Shown here one piece after another: positions 29,761 to 38,370 of a stretch of 39,636 bases of DNA; positions within the stretch are counted from its first letter, which is position 1, and every line of letters begins with the position of its first letter. Origin of the DNA: Methanobacteriota archaeon (GTDB lineage Archaea; Thermoplasmatota; Poseidoniia; Poseidoniales; Thalassarchaeaceae); the NCBI GenBank assembly GCA_002708695.1, contig PAOZ01000028.1, positions 1 to 39,636 of the forward strand, given 5' to 3'. The notes below the pieces were generated by a model. The model was not told the DNA's origin. It saw only the letters and a list, made by a program, of their open reading frames with translations, and made no database searches. The translations under genes were made by a program, and so were the position numbers.

Positions 29761-31370
29761 TTTTCTTCCTCCATCATATTTCTTAGAATCACATCCTCTT
29801 GACGTTTCCACATCGGTGAAATTTTCGCTCCCGCCCAAATTGGAATTCTCCATTCAATCCCATGCTTTTCTAGAATAAGTAAATGTCCACCTGATTCCAA
29901 ATTTTCAGTATTTTCACTAGGTTCTTTATTTCCAATCAATCTAGTAGCAGTTTCAAAGTTTATTCTACGAATTCTAGAACCAGTATCGCTAATGTGAATT
30001 GAATGTAATCCCTCGGAACTTAGTCGAAAATTTCTGAAATCTCTTTTTTCCCACGCCCTAATTCCTAGATGAATTAAATTGAGAGGCGGCCATTGTCCAC
30101 CTTCATGAGTTCGATCGGGCCTAGATTGAGTTGCTCGATTCCATATTCTTTCAAAGATGATATTATTACTCCATAAAATTCGTTTTCCCTTTGACCAGAG
30201 ACTAGCCTGATTGACTATTGGGGCATGCATTTCTTTAATTGAAGGTAAATCGTTGAGAATTATAGGACTTGGATTTATTCCCTTACGATTTGGATTGGGT
30301 GTAATTATTCGACAATTCTCATTGATTTCAATTGGTACTTTTTGTTTAACTTTGATTTTTGCAACGAAAAATCCCCCATGTCCGGATTCATCTTGATGAA
30401 TACGAATACAATTTTCAAGCATTTTCTGAATTTCTACATTTTTTGAAACTTCAAATTGTTCATCATTCGTAGGGTTAATTTTGTCATCTAATACTACCCA
30501 ATTCGTCATTCCATTTCTATAATTAAGACCACTTAATTTTTCAGAATCAATTTTTTCTATTTCTATTCCTTCTTCTTGTTCTAAGATTTTTGAGATTACG
30601 GCTTCATTTTCAATAGGATCTAGAGAACAAGTAGAATATACAATTACAGATCCTGGACGAGAGATTTTGATTGCACGAGATAAAAGATCAAGTTGTAATG
30701 AGTGTAGTTTTTTTCCTGCAGAAGGCAACCATTTTGTCCACACATCAGGATTTTTTCTAGTTGTAGCAGAACCAGTACATGGTGCATCAACTAATATGGC
30801 ATCATATCCTTCACCAGGGATTTTGGGAATGTGTCTTCCATCATGTTGAACAATTATGATATTTGGAAGAGAAATTCTTTGTGCATTTGCAACCAAGGTA
30901 TTTGTTCTCTTTTTTGAGACATCATTTGCAATTACAGCCCCTGAGCCTTGTAGTATTTCTGCGATATGTGTGCTTTTAGAACCAGGAGAAGCACACATAT
31001 CTAGAACAATGTCATCATTGCTAATATCAAGAAGAAGTGACGGAATCATGGATACAGCTTCTTGTCTAGTAATTCGACCTGTTTCATGTAATGCAATGAA
31101 CAATTCTCTATGTATTTGGGGGATACTTCCTCTAACCCATGGCATTACCCATCCATTTGGACACCATTCGATTTTTTGTGCACCCATTTCAAGAATCTGT
31201 TTTTGGGTCCATGTGAATTCTCGTCGTAGAGGATTAATCCGAATGGTCTCAAATAATCTCGGTAACGCAGCTTCTAACCATTTATCTGGATCGTCTGTCC
31301 AATGGGCAACTGCTCTTAGTAGGTGACTATCTTGGGCCTGCTCTCTCCATGGTCGCAGGTCGTCTCCCAT
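29757..31370 (-). CDS. NOL1/NOP2/Sun family RNA m5C methyltransferase
   Basis: VLDMCASPGSKSTHIAEIL, ILVDAPCTGSATTRKNPDVW, VYSTCSLDPIENEAVI. Confidence 0.93.
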   Translation of the reverse strand: MGDDLRPWREQAQDSHLLRAVAHWTDDPDKWLEAALPRLFETIRINPLRREFTWTQKQILEMGAQKIEWCPNGWVMPWVRGSIPQIHRELFIALHETGRITRQEAVSMIPSLLLDISNDDIVLDMCASPGSKSTHIAEILQGSGAVIANDVSKKRTNTLVANAQRISLPNIIIVQHDGRHIPKIPGEGYDAILVDAPCTGSATTRKNPDVWTKWLPSAGKKLHSLQLDLLSRAIKISRPGSVIVYSTCSLDPIENEAVISKILEQEEGIEIEKIDSEKLSGLNYRNGMTNWVVLDDKINPTNDEQFEVSKNVEIQKMLENCIRIHQDESGHGGFFVAKIKVKQKVPIEINENCRIITPNPNRKGINPSPIILNDLPSIKEMHAPIVNQASLWSKGKRILWSNNIIFERIWNRATQSRPDRTHEGGQWPPLNLIHLGIRAWEKRDFRNFRLSSEGLHSIHISDTGSRIRRINFETATRLIGNKEPSENTENLESGGHLLILEKHGIEWRIPIWAGAKISPMWKRQEDVILRNMMEEEK

Positions 31371-31446
31371 ATTACTTCGAAAATACTCATCCGATATCGT
31401 AATGTTGCATTAAAAGATTCAATGGCCTTGACATTATCGTAGGAAC

Positions 31447-32517
31447 ATGGACATGTGGTTTGGGGTTGAACCTCTTCTGAGCCTGTTGGTCCTTTCTCTA
31501 CCAATATTATGGATTATCGATTGGAGATATTGCATGGTTAATGAAACACCAAATCCACTGCCTAAGTTTCTTTCAATTTACGTTTTAACAATTCTTTCAT
31601 TGATTGTATTTCAAGGAGTTATAGGACATTTGCATAATCCACAACATTTGCATGCAGTACTATGGGGGATTTCCAATTCAATTTTCAATTCTGTGCTTCA
31701 TTTTTCTTATGGCCCAGAAGGTCGTCTTATTTTTCTTGCACTTTTTTATTGGATGTATCTCCATGTACGAACAGATAAACCATTTAGACTTCAATTTTCA
31801 GTTTATTCAATTCCGTTACTCCCATTAATTGGAGTCGGAACATCAGCACAAGCATTTGCTCCAGTTTCTGATGTCGCTGTTAGTATTTATTCTCCTATAC
31901 CAACAATCTATCCTCTCATTTTTTCATTATTTTCTGGAATTTTATTAGCTGAATGTATTATCAGAACTGTTCCCTTGATTTTGGCTAAAAAAATTTCAAT
32001 ATTTCATTCTCGTTTTGTAGTTATTCTTTGGATTTTCATAGCAATTATCATATCGATTAAAGATTCTATTTCATCATTATCACCTAGTAATACTGCATTA
32101 TCTTTGATATTCTTTTCATCAATAATGATTCTTAGCGATATAATTGGCGGAGTTTCTGAAACATTGCCTGAATCACAAGGTGAAACATGGCCATCTTTAG
32201 CATTCACCTTCCTATCAATTACTATTGCTTTGTTTGTAATCAATATGTTTTCTTCTGAAGTATCTCTTTACGGAATTGGAATTATTGGAATTTCTACTGT
32301 TTTAGGTTCTCAACTACCAACATTAGGTTTCGATAATAGGAACAGATCAGCACATAGATGGAGTATTTTAGGCACCGGAATAGCATCAATTTTGTTGATT
32401 AGTTTTGGTAGTTTAGATGATTTTTCAATCAAAATAATCACTGGTACAATTCTCTTCATTCCGATTTCTTGGAATATTGTTGATAGATATTCCCGTTTTA
32501 ACGAATTAAGAGATTAA
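31447..32517 (+). CDS. Multi-pass membrane protein of unknown function
   Basis: 356 aa, roughly ten hydrophobic segments; no convincing family motif. Confidence 0.7.
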   Translation: MDMWFGVEPLLSLLVLSLPILWIIDWRYCMVNETPNPLPKFLSIYVLTILSLIVFQGVIGHLHNPQHLHAVLWGISNSIFNSVLHFSYGPEGRLIFLALFYWMYLHVRTDKPFRLQFSVYSIPLLPLIGVGTSAQAFAPVSDVAVSIYSPIPTIYPLIFSLFSGILLAECIIRTVPLILAKKISIFHSRFVVILWIFIAIIISIKDSISSLSPSNTALSLIFFSSIMILSDIIGGVSETLPESQGETWPSLAFTFLSITIALFVINMFSSEVSLYGIGIIGISTVLGSQLPTLGFDNRNRSAHRWSILGTGIASILLISFGSLDDFSIKIITGTILFIPISWNIVDRYSRFNELRD

Positions 32518-32587
32518 TAGTACTCTAAAGAGTTATTTTACGACTATCATTAAATATCTAATTCAATACTTTCGACTATCGGTCCTA

Positions 32588-32977
32588 TTGGACTGGGATG
32601 GGAAAATTATGCAACAGATAGAGCAACGCAGGTCATCGAGATATAGTAAAGGAGAACAACGGGTAATACGTACTGATACAAATGAGACTGTACGAAAACT
32701 TCGAAGTTTGACAGAACGTGCACGCCTCTATGGTCGAGCGGAAGGTTCCTTGGTACCTGTTGAGGCATTAGTAACAATAGAAACTGAGCATTGGGTCTGG
32801 CAAACGGTAGATCGCGAGCCCCTTTCAGAATTGACACATCGACTTGTTTTACAGATGAGAGATGGTCGGAGAAGGGAGTTGTTTATGACTCACTCATTAG
32901 ATGCAGCGGTAGAATCTGCATCTAGGATTGTTGAGTTCCATGATGGTGTAGTTTTAGTTGAGGCTTTAGCTCCTTAA
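32588..32977 (+). CDS. Hypothetical protein
   Basis: 129-aa intact ORF, plausible composition; no family recognised. Confidence 0.65.
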   Translation: MDWDGKIMQQIEQRRSSRYSKGEQRVIRTDTNETVRKLRSLTERARLYGRAEGSLVPVEALVTIETEHWVWQTVDREPLSELTHRLVLQMRDGRRRELFMTHSLDAAVESASRIVEFHDGVVLVEALAP

Positions 32978-33038
32978 TTTCACTTAATGGGATGCGTCAC
33001 CGTAAAATAGAGACCGCCGGTCGGGAAGGATGGTTAGC

Positions 33039-33230
33039 ATGGCTAAGAAGAAGGATAATAGCGGTATTCAACAGGCCGCTGGATTGATTCGGTATTTCGA
33101 TGAAGAGTCAGAAGATGCTCTTCAAATTCCTAAAGGGGCAGTGTATTTTGCTTGTTTTGCAATGTCCATAATTATCTATTTGGCAAATCATGGCGTTTGG
33201 CAATGGATATGGGAAAAAATATTTGGATAA
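33039..33230 (+). CDS. Preprotein translocase subunit Sec61-beta (SecG-type, archaeal)
   Basis: MAKKKDNSGIQQAAGLIRYFDEESEDALQIPKGAVYFACFAMSIIIYLAN: AGL-[IM]-R-[YF]-[FY] motif followed by a single C-terminal TM, typical Sec61-beta. Confidence 0.88.
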   Translation: MAKKKDNSGIQQAAGLIRYFDEESEDALQIPKGAVYFACFAMSIIIYLANHGVWQWIWEKIFG

Positions 33231-33989
33231 TTATTCAGATTCAGTTAAATCAACAAAAGGAATTTCCTCTTCTGTTATTTTCATCTGTTCTTCTAAATCC
33301 GAACGAGTTTTTGGGTTTGCTAGGACTAACTCTGTTTCTGCTCTAGATAAAGCACGAGAAACTGCTGGTGCATTTCGATCGTGAAGTGCTTGTCTTGCTG
33401 TTTTGATATTGGCATTCACTTCTACTAAGTGCCTATCTCCTTTTTTGTCCACTTTTCCTAGTAATTTCCTATATTGATCTGCGATTAATTCAATATTTTC
33501 TGCAAGTTCAAATTTTCCAGCATTGATTAGTTCAGTCCAATTTGATTTATGATTATTGATTGATAACCCCGTTTTTCTCTTAAACGCAAAAGGAAAGGTC
33601 GTATTCCAAGGATCTCTTCCTAAACTAGCTATAATATCAAACGCAATTCTTGCAGCAGCATTTCTACTTCCGATAATTTCTATTCGATTCAGATAGCATC
33701 TTGCAAAAAGGCCAAATCCCCAGTACGATTCACTTCTGATTAATATTTTCAAATCATTTGATTGAGCAGAGATTGTCCAACGTTGCTCATCAAAACCTGG
33801 AGAATCAATGAAGTCTGGTGGAGGATGTGGCCCTAGTGAACTAAGTACGGATTGTGTAACATCTCCAAGATATACTAAACGCCCACCATCTGGCCACCCA
33901 TTCGGTCTTAGTAATCCCTGATTATCCATTTTCATTTGAGGAGTTCCTGTACGAACTTGGGCCCAAAGTACAAACTTACCCTCCTCCAT
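33231..33989 (-). CDS. Conserved hypothetical protein with C-terminal helical region
   Basis: 252-aa ORF convergent with sec61-beta; no known motif. Confidence 0.7.
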   Translation of the reverse strand: MEEGKFVLWAQVRTGTPQMKMDNQGLLRPNGWPDGGRLVYLGDVTQSVLSSLGPHPPPDFIDSPGFDEQRWTISAQSNDLKILIRSESYWGFGLFARCYLNRIEIIGSRNAAARIAFDIIASLGRDPWNTTFPFAFKRKTGLSINNHKSNWTELINAGKFELAENIELIADQYRKLLGKVDKKGDRHLVEVNANIKTARQALHDRNAPAVSRALSRAETELVLANPKTRSDLEEQMKITEEEIPFVDLTESE

Positions 33990-34071
33990 GAAGTTCGGTT
34001 TAAGTCCCTAGCAATGATTCCTGCGGTAATTAATGGTGATATTGATACGCCGTCAAGGTAGCGAAGGGTTC

Positions 34072-34482
34072 ATGGCGAAGGCTAGTAAGAAGGTCATAGA
34101 AGCATTGACAGCGATTCCAGGAGTAGGTGAGGCGACTGCCAAGAAGTTAGCAGCAGCAGGAATGAGTTCGAAATCTGATGTTGTAAAAGCCGGCATCAAA
34201 GGCTTGAAGGCAGCAGGAATAACTGCAGGGACGGCAGCAAAGATTGCCAAAGCTGTAGCCTCTTCAAAAGCTAAGGGTGCAACAAAGAAAGCTAAGGCTG
34301 TAACTAAGAAAGCGAAGGCTGTAACAAAGAAGGCCACATCCAAGAAAACGACCCCAGCACCGGCTACTAAGTCGAAGGTTAGCACAGAAGAAAGTGGGGT
34401 TAGAGGCGATCAGGTTGGTACAAAAATATCTGCTCCGAAAAGTGTTGCAGACATGCTCAAGCGCGTAAACCGTTCAAATTAA
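34072..34482 (+). CDS. Helix-hairpin-helix protein with Lys/Ala-rich histone-H1-like tail
   Basis: Track ORF 34033..34482; likely start MAKASKKVIEALTAIPGVGEATAKKLAAAG at 34072. HhH motif plus repeats KAKAVTKKAKAVTKKA. Confidence 0.85.
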   Translation: MAKASKKVIEALTAIPGVGEATAKKLAAAGMSSKSDVVKAGIKGLKAAGITAGTAAKIAKAVASSKAKGATKKAKAVTKKAKAVTKKATSKKTTPAPATKSKVSTEESGVRGDQVGTKISAPKSVADMLKRVNRSN

Positions 34483-34520
34483 CCGCTTTGATGAAGTAGT
34501 GTCTTGCACTTGTCTCATTT

Positions 34521-34718
34521 ATGCCTAGGCGGAAGTATGGTCGCCTAACTAAACCTCTTGAGATTCCTCCTAAGGATAATTGTTCAAGATGTAGATCGGG
34601 AAAACATTGCCCCATTCCTGGACATAAGGGAAATGAGGTTAGAGCAAATAGACAATGGACTGGGCCAGAAGATATAGAGAAGCGCCATAATAAAAAACGT
34701 CCAGGTCAAAAGCGTTGA
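34521..34718 (+). CDS. Small basic putative zinc-binding protein
   Basis: 65 aa; CSRCRSGKHCPIPGH cluster and Lys/Arg-rich ends. Confidence 0.65.
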   Translation: MPRRKYGRLTKPLEIPPKDNCSRCRSGKHCPIPGHKGNEVRANRQWTGPEDIEKRHNKKRPGQKR

Positions 34719-35771
34719 TTATTCTTCAATAGCGGCATTTTGTGCCCTATGGTAAATCTCTCTAAGAGTTTGGTCGCTAATGTCGAGATAAATTCGGGTA
34801 GTTTGAATATTTGAATGACCGAGTAGCCGTTGAATAGAAACTAAGTCAACTCCTCTCTCAAGTAGTCCAGTTGCAAAATTATGTCTCAATGTATGAGGGG
34901 TCAATCTAGATCTTGGAATATTTGCAGAATCGGCAATTGAATCCATCATTTTCTGAATATATCTTGGAGCAATTCGACTAGATCTTGTAGAAAGAAAAAC
35001 AGCATCACAATCTTCTCCAATAGGTTTTTTTGTTTCTATTTGCATTCTTCTAGAACCAAACCATGCGTTCATTGAATCAACTGTCTTTTGTGTAAAGAGA
35101 ACTAACCTGTCTTTGTTGCCTTTACCACCATAAATTCTTGCTGATTTATCTGATAAATCTAAATTATTCATGTCAAGAGCACACACTTCAGAGACTCGCA
35201 TTCCAGTATCTAATAGAAGAGTGATAATAGGGTCAGCAAGAGGATTTTGCGAATTAGACGCAGAGTTTCTAACGCGTTCTATTTCATCTCGTGTTAATGT
35301 TCTTGGCAATGGTCTTGTTCCACCCGGACGTTGAACCCAATCAGGTATTCGATGTCCTAAATATTTGAACAGATGCCCAATAGCTGCAATTCTTGCATTG
35401 ATTGTTGCAGGCCTTAAATTTGAGATTGATTGCACAAACAAATCCAATCTTCCATTATTTGGGTCACATCGATCGTGCATTTCGGAAATGGCCATTTCTT
35501 CAATTTCAACTTCTTCTTCGTTAGGCAATAGAATCATTGCAAATCTTTTCGCGGATGAAAGATAAGATCTAATTGTATGTTCACTTTTCTTTTCGGCTCG
35601 TAATTGTGTTTCCCATAATGAAATCCAAGGTAGATGCTGAATTCTAACGAGTCTAGATGGAAGGATTTGTCCCGTTCCTGTGAAATTTTGGTCAAAAGGT
35701 GTTGCTAAACGTCCGTGAGGGCCATTTGGTGACCATCCGCTCCGCTGTCGCTCGTTGTCCATGGGTCCCAT
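34719..35771 (-). CDS. Tyrosine recombinase/integrase (XerC/D/XerA-like)
   Basis: N-terminal SAM-like domain (WETQLRAEKKSEHTIRSYLSSAKRF), LDTGMRVSEVCAL, LTPHTLRHNFATGLLERGVDLVSIQRLLGHSNIQTTRIYLDI. Confidence 0.95.
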   Translation of the reverse strand: MGPMDNERQRSGWSPNGPHGRLATPFDQNFTGTGQILPSRLVRIQHLPWISLWETQLRAEKKSEHTIRSYLSSAKRFAMILLPNEEEVEIEEMAISEMHDRCDPNNGRLDLFVQSISNLRPATINARIAAIGHLFKYLGHRIPDWVQRPGGTRPLPRTLTRDEIERVRNSASNSQNPLADPIITLLLDTGMRVSEVCALDMNNLDLSDKSARIYGGKGNKDRLVLFTQKTVDSMNAWFGSRRMQIETKKPIGEDCDAVFLSTRSSRIAPRYIQKMMDSIADSANIPRSRLTPHTLRHNFATGLLERGVDLVSIQRLLGHSNIQTTRIYLDISDQTLREIYHRAQNAAIEE

Positions 35772-35800
35772 CCCATCCCCGAAGGGCGATGTCGGATGGG
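35772..35800. promoter_or_regulatory. Inverted repeat / imperfect hairpin at the start of the recombinase gene
   Basis: + strand cccatcc (35772-35778) and ggatggg (35794-35800); on the minus strand a CCC-TTCG-GGG stem-loop lies inside. Confidence 0.4.
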
Positions 35801-35856
35801 GGTGCTGTGTTTGAACCCTTCCTGACGATTCAAAGTAGTAGATGGAGTTTCTGAGT

Positions 35857-37017
35857 TTAACTCAATACTGCCGATGAATCGTCATTTCCTTCTATATGCG
35901 ATCTGATTGAATCTAGAGGCCCATACAAAACAATTTGATCATTTGGTTGTAAGATTAATTCTGGTTCTGGTGTCCAGATATTCTCTTTACCTCGAATAAT
36001 TGTTACAACATTTGCTTTGGGAGGAACTACTTCAGAAACAGACCTTCCAATGAATTGTGGCCATGTATTGAGGACCACAGTTACTGTACCAAAACCAGTT
36101 CTTCGTCTAACAATTTCATCTAAGTTTACAGATTGAATTTTATGTCGTTTAGAAATCATTTCAATAATATGTCCTGCAACGTTTACTCCTGAAGCCTTTT
36201 CGATACCCTCTAATCCTGGACTTGAATTAACTTCTAGAAGAATTGGGCCCATTCTTCCTTCTAACAAATCAACTCCTCCGACATCAATTCCTAAGTGATT
36301 TGCTGCATCTATTGCAACTTTAGCATATTCGTCTGGAAGATCGATTTGTTCAACTCTTCCCCCTAAGTGATAGTTTGATCTGAATTCACGTCCGTTTGAA
36401 ACTCTCCTCATTGCCGCAACAACTTTACCGCCTACTACAATAACTCTGATGTCTTTTCCATGACTTTCTTTGATATATTCTTGAACAAGTACGGTTTTTC
36501 TTTCTGCAATTAGTCTGTATACCATTTCTTTTGCTTGACGAATTGACCGAACTAAGAACACCCCGTCTCCTTGGGTTCCTTGGCTAGTTTTGACGATACA
36601 AGGAACTCCTCCGACACGCGAAATTGCTCTTTCAACATCTTTCCATGAAGTTACGAGAGCAGTTTTCGGAACAGGAACTCCTTTTTGAGAAAGGATTTGA
36701 CTCGCAGTTAATTTATCTCGGCTTCTTAGAATTGCGTCTGCACTATTTGCCACATAGATTCCCATTCGTTCAAATTGACGTACAACACGTACTCCTTCAA
36801 TTGTTACAGAATATCCGATTCGAGGGATTACAGCATCTACATCTAACGGCCAACCTTGGTGAATAACCTGACCATTCCGATCATCGAGAACTAAACTAGT
36901 CTCTAAGGGGTCTACAATTTCTACAAGCATGCCTGTAGCATCTGCTTCGTCTACTAGACGTCTAGTGCTATACAGCTGTGGGCCTCTGGATAGGATACAC
37001 AGTCTAGGCGCCCTCAT
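35857..37017 (-). CDS. RimK-like ATP-grasp ligase with C-terminal TrkA_C/RCK_C-like domain
   Basis: SRDKLTASQILSQKGVPVPKT, VKTSQGTQGDGVFLV, DIRVIVVGGKVVAAMRR, VGGVDLLEGRMGPILLEVNSSPGLEGIEKASGV (ATP-grasp); C-terminal GRSVSEVVPPKANVVTIIRG...LQPNDQIVLYGPLDSI (TrkA_C-like). Confidence 0.88.
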   Translation of the reverse strand: MRAPRLCILSRGPQLYSTRRLVDEADATGMLVEIVDPLETSLVLDDRNGQVIHQGWPLDVDAVIPRIGYSVTIEGVRVVRQFERMGIYVANSADAILRSRDKLTASQILSQKGVPVPKTALVTSWKDVERAISRVGGVPCIVKTSQGTQGDGVFLVRSIRQAKEMVYRLIAERKTVLVQEYIKESHGKDIRVIVVGGKVVAAMRRVSNGREFRSNYHLGGRVEQIDLPDEYAKVAIDAANHLGIDVGGVDLLEGRMGPILLEVNSSPGLEGIEKASGVNVAGHIIEMISKRHKIQSVNLDEIVRRRTGFGTVTVVLNTWPQFIGRSVSEVVPPKANVVTIIRGKENIWTPEPELILQPNDQIVLYGPLDSIRSHIEGNDDSSAVLS

Positions 37018-37102
37018 TAAGCCGCGACCAACTCGGTTCTGTTTTCAATCCATCCCTGTTTTTTGGGTTTTATTGAATACTAAAGGATGCTTCCGAGCAG
37101 AT

Positions 37103-38281
37103 ATGCAGCCCCCAAATGCTGCCCCATCAGTTCCTGCAGGGCCTACGTCCGCTCCTACATCTTTTGACCCAATTGCCGAGATGGAAGATAAGCGAAATAG
37201 AAAGGAAAAACGCGAACGTCAACTTGAGAATTTGAAATCAAGCCGTTCTTCTAAACGAATGAATGTGTACCTTACACTTGGAATTCTAACATTATTGTTT
37301 GGATTTTCATTTTTTCCTGTTTCTCAAGGAGACATATCTTCAAATCCTCATGAAACATTATCTGCAGAGGAGGTCACTGCTTGGATGGATCCGATGAGCC
37401 CTCAACACTGGACTCAAGAACAAATTGATGAGCGCGCTGAGTCAAAAATTTGGGATGGTAGTGATTTTAATGCTGGCTCTTTTGAGCAAGATTTGAATTT
37501 AGGAATCTGGCAACCATTTGAACTTGGCCCATTGAATGATGTTCAAGTAAAAATAACACTCAAAGGCTACAGATTCGATGGAAGAAACACCTCGTTTAAT
37601 GTGGGTTTATTTTATGCTCCTAACGGATGCGATTCTTTGCCAACAACTGAGATTGTTTGGAACAGAGATTCTCCTTCACGAACTACAGTAATGGATACTC
37701 CTGAATCTCCAGCACTTCCAGCAGGAGGTACCCATGAAGTCACATTAACCGTCAAACCTGGACGCTATTGCTTAATTTTCCAGTATTTAGATTCGCAAGA
37801 TTATTCACATCCTTCTTGGTCAAGCACACAACAATTTTGGAAGGCAACAGTAGATTCTGAAGTAGATATGTTTTGGCCTAGAGCATTTCTTCTTCCATTG
37901 TGTGTTTTGATTTTGCCGTTGTTTATTGCATCAGTAATGGGTGCGCAAAAAGCGGGTAAAGCATTCAAAGAAGTAAGATATCCAGAATCATCTACTAAGA
38001 GTACTGAAGAGCAAGTAATGGATGCTGCTGAAGCTGAAAGAGCAATGGGAATGGACTTGTCAACAGGTTCTGAAGGAGTTGATGAAGTCGAGGAAACTTC
38101 TGATGAAGAACCAACAGAAGAAGCAGAATTAGAATCAGAAAACGTAGAGAGTCAATCACAGCCTGAATCTACTGAATCAACTTCTGATTCTGGTTCTGGT
38201 GCCTCTCAGTATACTGATGAGCAACTTTTAGCTGCAGGTTGGACAGCAGAGCAAATAGCTCAGATGCGCGGTAATTCCTAA
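37103..38281 (+). CDS. Membrane protein of unknown function with SHOCT-like C-terminal motif
   Basis: Track ORF 36929..38281; likely start MQPPNAAPSVPAGP at 37103. Two TM segments, acidic linker, C-terminal QYTDEQLLAAGWTAEQIAQMRGNS. Confidence 0.78.
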   Translation: MQPPNAAPSVPAGPTSAPTSFDPIAEMEDKRNRKEKRERQLENLKSSRSSKRMNVYLTLGILTLLFGFSFFPVSQGDISSNPHETLSAEEVTAWMDPMSPQHWTQEQIDERAESKIWDGSDFNAGSFEQDLNLGIWQPFELGPLNDVQVKITLKGYRFDGRNTSFNVGLFYAPNGCDSLPTTEIVWNRDSPSRTTVMDTPESPALPAGGTHEVTLTVKPGRYCLIFQYLDSQDYSHPSWSSTQQFWKATVDSEVDMFWPRAFLLPLCVLILPLFIASVMGAQKAGKAFKEVRYPESSTKSTEEQVMDAAEAERAMGMDLSTGSEGVDEVEETSDEEPTEEAELESENVESQSQPESTESTSDSGSGASQYTDEQLLAAGWTAEQIAQMRGNS

Positions 38282-38370
38282 TATTGTAAAAAATCGCATT
38301 CTTTTGCACCTATAGTGCAACGGTTTGATAGCGACGCGTGATGACATCAGCATGCAAGGAGGTGCAGTAC

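Noticed and set aside
31447-32517. Prepilin peptidase (FlaK/PibD-like) assignment for the multi-pass protein
   Set aside because: Only a vague resemblance of the first cytoplasmic segment (DWRYCMVNETPNPLPK); the expected paired Asp/GxGD motifs were not found.
34053-34385. 110-aa minus-strand ORF opposite the Lys/Ala-rich gene
   Set aside because: Ala/Val/Phe-rich mirror translation of AAG/GCT repeats; typical antisense artefact.
34719-35771. Integrated mobile element marked by the tyrosine recombinase
   Set aside because: No flanking tRNA, att-like direct repeats or phage/plasmid genes seen; more consistent with a chromosomal XerA-like recombinase.
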